Positions 1 to 5,931 of a stretch of 8,705 nt of DNA are shown in pieces. Source of the DNA: Ktedonobacter sp. (lineage in GTDB: Bacteria; Chloroflexota; Ktedonobacteria; Ktedonobacterales; Ktedonobacteraceae); the NCBI GenBank assembly GCA_003450555.1, contig DMFQ01000403.1, positions 1-8,705 on the forward strand. The letters are read 5' to 3'. The stretch's first letter is position 1, and each line of letters opens with the position of its first letter. The notes below the pieces were generated by a model. The model worked only from the letters and a program-made list of their open reading frames with translations. It was not told the DNA's origin and searched no databases. The position numbers were made by a program, and so were the translations under genes.

Positions 1-51
1 AGAGTGCAGGAACAGGTTTCAGGAGGCGCCTGAAACCTGTTCCTGCACTCT
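1..51. repeat. Perfect 23-bp inverted repeat (long hairpin)
   Basis: Bases 1-23 and 29-51 are exact reverse complements, separated by a 5-base loop (AGGCG). The stem contains CAGGAACAGG and its complement. The element lies 38 bases beyond the stop codon of the leftward Rpn-family gene, so it may end that transcript. However, the stem is far longer than a usual intrinsic terminator, and the bases that would follow it on the minus strand are outside the window. On the plus strand the following stretch is only mildly T-rich. A palindromic dispersed repeat is the main alternative. The inverted repeat itself is certain; its role is not. Confidence 0.85.
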
Positions 52-89
52 ACTCCTTATTTGTTTTACCTTATAAGCAGGTATAACAC

Positions 90-1077
90 TTATGCCACAG
101 GTGTACTAAGAAGCCAGCGAGCCACAGGTTCATCGGGTGCGGTAGATACTTGTTGCACTAATATATCGAGAGCTTTGGCATTATTGATTTGTGTGGCCCT
201 CTGCTGAGCAAGATCAACCAGAGCAGGGAAACGCGCTTTCACGATATTTACTAACACTCTTTGCAAAGTTTGTATCTCACCTTCTACCAGTCCTTCAGCT
301 TTACCTTTAGCCTCGCCTCTAGCTTCGCCTTTAGCCTCGCCTCTAGCTTCACTCTCAGCACGAATCTGCTTGACCTTAGGATGGTCTTCCCATAATGAAT
401 TGTACATTTTCAATTGCTCCTGTATCTTCTCTTTTTCTTGCAAAGCGATGGTATTTGTTCGCTCCAGCAAGATCTCCATCCAGACAAACTGTTCTGCTAG
501 AGTAACTTCGTCGTCCTGGTAAATTTCTGCCAATTCATCCATGGCCCGCTTCATAATTGCATGGTTAGCACCTTGCATCGTCGGCAACAACGGATACATG
601 CTTACAAGATGTTCGTTTACGTAGCGTTCAGCCTTCTCCTTAAACAAAGCCAACATTAGAAAATGAAAAGTTAGTATGTCCTTTTTCCCATCGCTCACTA
701 CCAGAGGTGATTCAGCCATCTTCGTCTCAAACGGATAAACAATCATGGAGATGACTGGCAAGTGATGGTCGTGATAAAGAACCGCGTTATATATAAGCAA
801 CCGAGATGCCAGATAAGTGTCAGTACTCGACTCAAACTCTATATGAAAGATATACCTCTTACCTCGATACAGCACACTAAAGACTTTATCCGCACGCATC
901 GTCGGCTTGATAATCTCAATATCGAGCGTTTCCTCATAGGTCGCCCCAGGAAGAAACAAGGGGTAAGACATGAGGAGCTACTTTGCGTATCCAGTCTTTG
1001 AACGTTGTATCAAATTGTTGAGATGGTTGTAGATCTGCGTTTTGCACCTCCTGGAGTTGCTTCTTATGTTTCGGCAT
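90..1077 (-). pseudogene. Rpn-family PD-(D/E)XK nuclease (recombination-promoting nuclease/putative transposase), frameshifted
   Basis: The family consists of DNA endonucleases; E. coli RpnA promotes RecA-independent recombination. The conserved N-terminus starts at ATG 1077 (MPKHKKQLQE, then QFDTTFKDWIRK) and reads 39 codons to 961. One extra base in the four-G run at 960-963 moves the reading into the frame that continues as LFLPGATYEET down to the TAA at 90-92. Removing that base gives a 328-residue protein. The nuclease core has D63 in RADKVF and E80 and E82 in HIEFE, close to the D...ExE/Q pattern. An acidic/basic helical region (about 165-195) and an EARGEAKG repeat follow. GGAGG lies about 10 bases before ATG 1077. 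A separate ATG at 971 would give only the truncated 293-residue form, lacking the TTFKDW start of the domain, and has no reason to be a real start. The gene is either inactivated or carries a sequencing error. Confidence 0.82.
307..350 (-). repeat. 24-bp tandem repeat encoding EARGEAKG
   Basis: A 24-base unit starting TTAGCCTCGCCTCTAGC is present in full at 307-330 and again for 20 bases at 331-350. Each unit is itself a degenerate 12-base duplication. It lies in frame near the C-terminus of the Rpn-family gene and encodes two copies of EARGEAKG followed by GKAEGLVEGE. Such charged Gly/Ala/Glu tails are common in this family, and the copy number can change by slippage without breaking the frame. 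Confidence 0.8.
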
Positions 1078-1108
1078 TTAACATGCCCTCCGCCCCGCTT
1101 TTGATATC

Positions 1109-1136
1109 ATCATACCATGTCTCATAGCTCTTGCAA
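1109..1136 (-). promoter_or_regulatory. Probable promoter of the Rpn-family gene
   Basis: On the minus strand, TTGCAA (1136-1131, four of six -35 consensus bases) and TATGAT (1114-1109, five of six -10 bases) are separated by 16 bases. Initiation near 1102 would leave a leader of about 25 bases before ATG 1077 that contains a GGAGG ribosome-binding site. The -35 hexamer is part of an 11-base word found three times in this neighbourhood. Predicted from sequence only. Confidence 0.5.
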
Positions 1137-1276
1137 AGTTTGTTATTTTCGCAAGAACGACCTCATCCATTGAAACACTTGCTTAACATGCATTATATTT
1201 CTTAATACTCATTAATAAAGAACAACAAAGAAACTTTGCAAATCACATCCATACAGCTAAAAGGAGCAATAGGCAC

Positions 1277-1315
1277 AAAAAGTTATCCACATATTACTCA
1301 GCTATATGTGGATAA
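1277..1315 (-). terminator. Possible intrinsic terminator of the central operon (overlaps DnaA boxes)
   Basis: Read leftward after the stop codon at 1339, bases 1315-1304 and 1294-1283 form a perfect 12-bp stem with a 9-base loop. One base later comes a run of five U (1281-1277). The position and the U-run fit an intrinsic terminator for the three-gene operon. The stem has only three G-C pairs, so it would be weak. The same bases form two of the three DnaA boxes, and the symmetry may simply reflect two boxes facing each other. Confidence 0.4.
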
Positions 1316-1335
1316 GCCGTGAAGAATGTGGATAA
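1283..1335. promoter_or_regulatory. Cluster of three perfect DnaA boxes
   Basis: The consensus DnaA box TTATCCACA occurs at 1283-1291 on the plus strand and, as TGTGGATAA, at 1307-1315 and 1327-1335 on the minus strand. That is three exact nine-mers in 53 bases. The two minus-strand boxes are 20 bases apart, about two helical turns. The flank at 1181-1260 is strongly AT-rich, as an unwinding element would be. No dnaA, dnaN, rpmH or gidA gene is in the window, so an origin cannot be claimed. A DnaA-titrating or DnaA-regulated site, or a plasmid-like origin, is equally possible. Confidence 0.7.
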
Positions 1336-1338
1336 AGG

Positions 1339-2361
1339 TTAACTAATTCGCTCGACTAACACCAGGGGAACAGTGAGGAGAGTGCCATCTTCGAGGCGAA
1401 GACGAGCTGCACGAGCAAGAATTCCTGATGAAAATACTTGCTGGTGCAAATAGAGGTAGTCGATGATACCAATTGCACCCTCGTGATCACCACTACAAAC
1501 GCGCACTTGTGCGCCAATGGTGAGTGTTGGGTCAGGTCGCATGGGATGCCATGGTTGTTGTAATTCTACCTCTGGCAGCGAAATCACCAGTTCGGGGAAG
1601 ACACCCTGGCGAATAGAGGTCACGCCCGAGAGCAAAGCCATCAACCCTTGATAGTGGCTCAGCAGGCGAAGGGTACGAGTAGGCATGGCAATAGTACCGA
1701 TCCCCTCGGTGAGTAGTACCGTCATGCGCGGGAGATGAGCCTGAGCTGACTCTACATCAACACAGTCGATCAACTCCACCAGGTCGACCCGCAAAAAACT
1801 CTCCAGGTCGCGGGAAGAGATACTGCTGGCAATAACCCCCACAACACCAAAAACAAGCGCCTCGCGTAGCATATTGGAGTTCAAAGGGCCTGGAACAATC
1901 AGCAGGGCACTTGAAGGGAAGCCTTGCTCCCCGCCCCTGCTAGTCTGAGCCTGCCACATGGTGAGTATCCCTGCCACCTGGTTTCCAGCGCCGATTACTC
2001 CTTGTAATACCGCGGCTTGGCTCTCGATAATCACGCCGCCACGGCGCGTGATGTCGATTACTCGCCCACCTAGACCAGCGGGAAGAGTTTCTCCACCCTG
2101 ATCAGGTGCATGGGCGCTACTACGCGCTATTTGGCTACTTACGTCGATTGGAGCATCATTTACCCTCGGAAGGGAGGAGCGCGGTACAGTCGCTACCGCT
2201 TCGGCAGAACCTATGCGCTCCAGGCGCATAACGGGCTGCGCAGATTGTACTTCCTGACCTGGATATACAAGTGGTACGGTTCTGGTCTTGTATCCACCAG
2301 GCCAGCGTTCTCTTCTCACGAGTATCTGTGGTATTACAGACCAACCAAGCTGATAGGTCAT
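1339..2361 (-). CDS. KOW-like domain protein, third gene of the MutL-like/zinc-ribbon operon
   Basis: The 340-residue protein has no named function that I recognise. Near the N-terminus, VPLVYPGQEVQSAQPVMRLE (29-48) resembles the 'PGD.V..GQ.i..l' turn of biotinyl/lipoyl barrel-sandwich domains. A Pro/Ser-rich linker follows, then GLGGRVIDITRRGGVIIE (97-114). The middle (150-245) is mixed alpha/beta and hydrophobic but has no clear membrane helix. The C-terminus (281-340) starts TIGAQVRVCSGDHEGAIGII, which has the form of a KOW motif, and ends in beta-rich sequence. KOW domains typically bind RNA or protein. Start: ATG 2361 is preceded by GGGAGGGAAAGG with an 8-base gap. An in-frame ATG at 2415 would overlap the upstream gene by 25 bases and has a weaker context. 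The upstream stop is 29 bases away, so the gene is very likely cotranscribed with its two upstream neighbours. Confidence 0.8.
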   Translation of the reverse strand: MTYQLGWSVIPQILVRRERWPGGYKTRTVPLVYPGQEVQSAQPVMRLERIGSAEAVATVPRSSLPRVNDAPIDVSSQIARSSAHAPDQGGETLPAGLGGRVIDITRRGGVIIESQAAVLQGVIGAGNQVAGILTMWQAQTSRGGEQGFPSSALLIVPGPLNSNMLREALVFGVVGVIASSISSRDLESFLRVDLVELIDCVDVESAQAHLPRMTVLLTEGIGTIAMPTRTLRLLSHYQGLMALLSGVTSIRQGVFPELVISLPEVELQQPWHPMRPDPTLTIGAQVRVCSGDHEGAIGIIDYLYLHQQVFSSGILARAARLRLEDGTLLTVPLVLVERIS

Positions 2362-2390
2362 AGTAGATACCTTTCCCTCCCGCAAATGGA

Positions 2391-4295
2391 TCAGGCTCCT
2401 ATTGCCTGCATCCACTGCGACAGGCGTTTTTGGCGTTCTTTTCCTTCGCCAGACAACACCAGAGGTCTACCACGTGCATCGATGATGAGACCAACCAATC
2501 CTCCATCGATCTCTTCAGCAGCCCTGGCTCGTTCACCTGGTCCTAATCCAACGTCTACCGTTGGGGCTGGGAAAAGCGAGAGCAGCGCCTGCTCATTGCT
2601 CCGTAACGGGATGACCTCAATAGAGCCACTCATCACATCGACCGTCACCTGTCGTCCACTGGTATACTCAATTCCGACACGAACAGCAACCTCGTTCTCT
2701 GGCAATGTGCCAAAGGGGATCACACAGGTACCAAGGCGATGAGTGACAGCATCATTCTCGTTGACTTGAACGGCTGCAATGGGGGCGACAGTGGCGACGG
2801 CGCCGAGTTGCGCAACCAGCATGGTGCAGTCAAGTACTAACGAGGTGACCCCTCGCGGCTGGAGCGCATCAAGCAACATTAACGCTGCCTGGCCGTATTT
2901 TGGCGCGTGAGCAAGCACACCACCTGTTGCCAGGATCAAATCTGCATCCAACCATTCCAGGCTATCGCCTTTCGCGGCCTCAACCGTCAGGATCAGTGCC
3001 TCGCGTGCGAATGCCTGGCTGATCTGAAGATCACGCTGGCTTGTCGATATGACATGGGGATGGAGCATATGATTTAAAACATACTGACGCAACTCATCTT
3101 CAGCGATATCAAAAGGTAGCCAACGAGCAACGCGCTGTATTCCGACCCGCTGCAAAATGGCTCCGACACTTGGACCAACGCCAACACCACAATTTACCAG
3201 AGGAATGAACTCACCTCTCTCGCCAGCCATCATCAGCGTCGTATTGGCTCCTCCAATATCTACTGCAGTGACATTCATAGCATAGTGCTGGGCAAGGAAG
3301 CGCACAAGGCTACTCAAAGAGGTCGCGGTTGGTACAGGAGTAGAGCTTGACCAGGAATGCAAGCGAGCATAGCCAGGAATACGCTGAATTACATCACGCT
3401 CGAAAAGGCCGCCGACGGCGATACTGGTTGGCCCAATTTGCTCCTGCGAAACCAGCGAGTCGACACGGGTTACCTCGGCGGTACCCTTCAACATACCTCG
3501 TACGGCTTCAACGTATTGAGGAGCTCCAGCGTAGAGAACGGCGATTTGACGCGAGGCCACATCAGCTGCTGCTATGCCCGCGGAAGCGCTGTCCCTATAT
3601 TGTTTATTAAGTTCCGTGGTAGCATTTACCAGCAATTGGCAAGCTTCTTGCAGAGGTGCAGGACCTGCGGGACCATTCGCCATGCCAACGATCAAAGCAG
3701 CGTGGGGCTGTATCTCCCGGATGCGCTCTATCTGCCGTTCCCACTCGAATGCAACACGCTCAGGCGTCCATGGGCCTTCTGTACCACTCCCAGAAGACCT
3801 CGCGCCCGCGCCTACGGGGACAGGAGCTGGAGCTGAAGTTGCAATTTGCGAAGGTGAGGGCAACGCGTAAGTCTCCGCGTAAAGTCCAGAAACAGCCTGA
3901 GATGCGAAACGCTCCATAGCCGCATCGACCGCACCTAAAACAACCAGGCGAACCGGGCCTCCCGTGCTGATAGTGGAAATAAAGACATCCACGCCATCGC
4001 CGCTCGACTGCTCTGGGGAGATGATACGACCTTCAGAGATAAAGAGACGTCCTGTAATAAACTCAATTATATTGATCGCCTGGATAATACCCTTGGTAAT
4101 ATCCTCGTAAGGAGGAGCTATCGTTGTGGGAGCTTCACCACGCGCCATTAACCGATATTGGCCCTCGACAAGGCCAAATAGTGAGACTTTGGTAAATACT
4201 GTGCCGCAATCAGCAACCAGTAGCGAACCAGCAGATGTTGGATTAGAGCTGCTCTTTGGCCCCTGTCCTCCTTCCGCGTAGGGTTGTGTACTCAT
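2391..4295 (-). CDS. MutL/GlmL-like actin-fold (ASKHA) ATPase
   Basis: This 634-residue protein matches the glutamate mutase MutL/GlmL family, ATPases of the actin/Hsp70 fold. The phosphate-1 motif is LLVADCGTVFTKVSLF (25-40, D29). The segment ARGEAPTTIAPPYEDITKG (51-69) is also typical of the family. Phosphate-2 is VTAVDIGGANTTLMM (342-356, D346), followed by NCGVGVGPSVG (368-378). The adenosine motif is LILATGGVLAHAP (453-465). A Pro/Ala/Gly-rich insertion (about 146-176) separates two parts of the first lobe. The C-terminal 130 residues are beta-rich. Known MutL proteins act as accessories or chaperones of B12-dependent glutamate mutase, but no mutase gene is visible here, so the partner is probably different. 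ATG 4295 has AGAAGG eight bases upstream; ATG 4301, six bases earlier, is too close to it but cannot be excluded. The gene begins 27 bases after the zinc-ribbon gene. Confidence 0.85.
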   Translation of the reverse strand: MSTQPYAEGGQGPKSSSNPTSAGSLLVADCGTVFTKVSLFGLVEGQYRLMARGEAPTTIAPPYEDITKGIIQAINIIEFITGRLFISEGRIISPEQSSGDGVDVFISTISTGGPVRLVVLGAVDAAMERFASQAVSGLYAETYALPSPSQIATSAPAPVPVGAGARSSGSGTEGPWTPERVAFEWERQIERIREIQPHAALIVGMANGPAGPAPLQEACQLLVNATTELNKQYRDSASAGIAAADVASRQIAVLYAGAPQYVEAVRGMLKGTAEVTRVDSLVSQEQIGPTSIAVGGLFERDVIQRIPGYARLHSWSSSTPVPTATSLSSLVRFLAQHYAMNVTAVDIGGANTTLMMAGERGEFIPLVNCGVGVGPSVGAILQRVGIQRVARWLPFDIAEDELRQYVLNHMLHPHVISTSQRDLQISQAFAREALILTVEAAKGDSLEWLDADLILATGGVLAHAPKYGQAALMLLDALQPRGVTSLVLDCTMLVAQLGAVATVAPIAAVQVNENDAVTHRLGTCVIPFGTLPENEVAVRVGIEYTSGRQVTVDVMSGSIEVIPLRSNEQALLSLFPAPTVDVGLGPGERARAAEEIDGGLVGLIIDARGRPLVLSGEGKERQKRLSQWMQAIGA

Positions 4296-4322
4296 CTCCA
4301 TACCCTTCTTCTTTTTCTGTAA

Positions 4323-5762
4323 CTAGCGCGGGAAAGAGAACCAGTCAAGAATCGTACTCAGGAACCCACGCTTAGCAGGCCTCTTCTGTGAATTCGACCG
4401 GTCATTATTCATTGGCGCTCCAGATTGCATCCCTGGTGCATTGCCTGCCAATGGAGGCTGCGCTGTCATACCCGGCATAGCGCCCATTTGATATCCAGCG
4501 GGATAACCAGGTGCGTGCTGTCCCTGCATTGAACCAGGAGGCATGCCACCTCCGCCATACATCTGTGATTGAGGCATATTCTGTTGGGATTGGGCAGGTG
4601 ACTGGGAACGCCCAAAAGCATCCCCTGGCTGTTGTCCAGGAAAGTTGGGAGTCGCCGATGCTACCCCCAGCATAGAAGCAAAGGTATTCGCTGCCACTTC
4701 GCTCTCTTCAATGTATCCCATTTCAGCACGTGGGCGGCTGGGTACACGCATACTATCCGAGCGCGGCTGAACGCCAAAAGTTGTTTGCCGGGGATACTCA
4801 GCAGGATTCTGTTGCTGTGGATAGGATGCCATCCCTGGGCGCTGCTCTTCGCTGGAGCGCAACCAATCAGGCAAAGCATTCGCATCGATCAAAGATGCCG
4901 CGCCCAGGTTATTATTCATATTCTGCGGCTGCCCTTGTCCAACTTGGGGTTGATAATTGGGGGCCTGCCAGGCTTGTGCAGGTCGCGGCGCCTCAACGTT
5001 TTGCTTTCGTTGATCCTGGTTTTCCTCACGCAACCAGGTTGGCAAAGCATGAGCATCCAGCAGTGACGAAGCTGCAAAACCAGTTTGCCCACTCGGCGGG
5101 AAAGCTGCATTTTGGCCTGACATCCACTGCGGCAGCGCCTGTTGATCAATCAGCTCGTGGCCGGCTATAGGCTGCGGCGCGGGTCCTGCCTGCGGTGCTT
5201 GAGGATACTGGACAGGATTAGCGAAGGTAGAAGGGGATCCAGGAGATTGCGGCTCAATAGTTCTGATCCAATCAGGTAATGCCCCCGGTTGTACCAGGCT
5301 CGCAGCAGATATGCTTTCCTGTCCCGCGGATTGCGATCCTTCTGGCTGCCCCTGCATCCATGAAGGGAGAGATTGCTCATCAATCAATGAGTTCGCTGCC
5401 ATACCGTGCTTCGGCAAAAACGTACTATCGGTATCGGGTGCTGGCGCGGAGGCTGGTCTTCGCATCGGATGCGCATCGGATGGGGTATTATCACCATTTC
5501 CCTCGCGCCCTGGTTGCATCCAGCTTGGTAACGTGCCTTCATCAATGAGATCAGCAGCGGAGAAATTTGACGCACCTGTACTCCCGCCAGAGCGAAGTGT
5601 CTCCAACCATGCAGGCAATTCTGGCTGTTCTGGAGACGCCATCCCTGGAGTATTGCCGGAGGCCCTCCCATCACTCATTGTATTTGTTAAAGGATTTCCA
5701 CAATTCTGACAATTGGCCATACCTGCAAGGGTTGGCTTTCCACAGCGGTTACACGTAATCAC
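4323..5762 (-). CDS. Zinc-ribbon protein with disordered body and LPxW repeats
   Basis: The 479-residue protein begins with a zinc ribbon: C4-x2-C7, ten residues, C18-x2-C21. The rest is rich in Pro, Gln, Gly, Ser, Met and Asn, and is probably disordered and cytoplasmic, since no signal peptide or membrane helix is seen. Six copies of a 17-residue motif lie at 67-83, 121-137, 151-167, 199-215, 229-245 and 286-302, with a partial ELPAWL at 48-53. A second short ordered segment may be IEESEVAANTFASMLGVA (351-368). A Met/Gly/Pro/Gln-rich stretch follows (370-455). The C-terminus, after KRPAKR, is GFLSTILDWFSFPR (466-479), a probable amphipathic helix. The start is GTG at 5762, with GAGGAG five bases upstream. 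It is the first gene of the leftward operon, suggesting a scaffold or adaptor for the ATPase encoded next. The specific function is unknown. Confidence 0.85.
   Translation of the reverse strand: MITCNRCGKPTLAGMANCQNCGNPLTNTMSDGRASGNTPGMASPEQPELPAWLETLRSGGSTGASNFSAADLIDEGTLPSWMQPGREGNGDNTPSDAHPMRRPASAPAPDTDSTFLPKHGMAANSLIDEQSLPSWMQGQPEGSQSAGQESISAASLVQPGALPDWIRTIEPQSPGSPSTFANPVQYPQAPQAGPAPQPIAGHELIDQQALPQWMSGQNAAFPPSGQTGFAASSLLDAHALPTWLREENQDQRKQNVEAPRPAQAWQAPNYQPQVGQGQPQNMNNNLGAASLIDANALPDWLRSSEEQRPGMASYPQQQNPAEYPRQTTFGVQPRSDSMRVPSRPRAEMGYIEESEVAANTFASMLGVASATPNFPGQQPGDAFGRSQSPAQSQQNMPQSQMYGGGGMPPGSMQGQHAPGYPAGYQMGAMPGMTAQPPLAGNAPGMQSGAPMNNDRSNSQKRPAKRGFLSTILDWFSFPR
4857..5621 (-). repeat. 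LPxW peptide repeats (six full, one partial)
   Basis: These are protein-level repeats, too diverged in DNA for recent tandem duplication. Consensus: hydrophobic-x-A-x-[SDE]-L-[IVL]-[DQ]-x-x-x-L-P-x-W-[MLI]-[QRS]. Examples are FSAADLIDEGTLPSWMQ, MAANSLIDEQSLPSWMQ, ISAASLVQPGALPDWIR and LGAASLIDANALPDWLR. L, P and W of the core are invariant in all six. Repeat starts are 54, 30, 48, 30 and 57 residues apart, joined by low-complexity linkers. This is typical of multivalent short linear motifs in a disordered tether. Confidence 0.85.
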
Positions 5763-5803
5763 TTTTGCTCCTCACTTTCGCCAGGCTCATTACAGATATA
5801 GCT

Positions 5804-5816
5804 CTTCCGACGGAAG
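5804..5816. promoter_or_regulatory. CTTCCG-A-CGGAAG palindrome, candidate operator
   Basis: A perfect 6+1+6 palindrome overlaps the predicted -10 and start region of the leftward promoter. This is where a repressor would block transcription of the zinc-ribbon operon. It matches no operator I know with confidence. It could also be chance, since 6-base arms are short. Confidence 0.35.
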
Positions 5817-5843
5817 TTTATCACGCTTTTCACAGCTTGACAA
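5815..5843 (-). promoter_or_regulatory. Probable promoter of the zinc-ribbon/MutL-like operon
   Basis: On the minus strand, TTGTCA (5843-5838, five of six) and TAAACT (5820-5815, four of six) are separated by 17 bases. Transcription would start near 5808, leaving a leader of about 45 bases before the GTG start at 5762. Its -35 overlaps that of the opposite-facing RusA-gene promoter by five bases. Predicted from sequence only. Confidence 0.45.
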
Positions 5844-5865
5844 CGGCTAAGATAAACAAGATAAA
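5837..5865 (+). promoter_or_regulatory. Probable promoter of the RusA-like gene
   Basis: A perfect -35 TTGACA (5837-5842) is followed after 17 bases by GATAAA (5860-5865, four of six). Further AT-rich hexamers, including TATGAT at 5875-5880, follow but have no matching -35. A start near 5872 would leave a leader of about 60 bases before ATG 5932. The -35 is convincing, but the exact -10 is uncertain. Confidence 0.45.
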
Positions 5866-5931
5866 ACATAATGATATGATACAATACGCACAACGACGAC
5901 GCGCTAAAAGTACTATGTATAGGAGATAATT

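Noticed and set aside
1..51. CRISPR repeat or insertion-sequence end
   Set aside because: Only one copy is present, with no spacers, no second end and no transposase in the window.
762..1001. Rightward 79-codon frame
   Set aside because: Antisense to the Rpn-family gene, with no domain.
1181..1335. Calling this a chromosomal origin (oriC)
   Set aside because: DnaA boxes and AT-rich DNA are present, but no origin-linked gene is in the window and only three boxes are seen; reported as a DnaA-box cluster instead.
2110..2742. Rightward 210-codon open frame
   Set aside because: It lies opposite the two well-supported leftward operon genes, crosses their junction, has no recognisable domain and no ribosome-binding site.
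3347..3919. Several overlapping rightward open frames of 87-159 codons
   Set aside because: All are antisense to the MutL-like gene, low in plausible composition and mutually overlapping.
4632..5758. Multiple open frames on both strands across the zinc-ribbon gene
   Set aside because: They are shadows of a low-complexity Pro/Gln/Gly-rich coding region; none keeps a domain or a good start.
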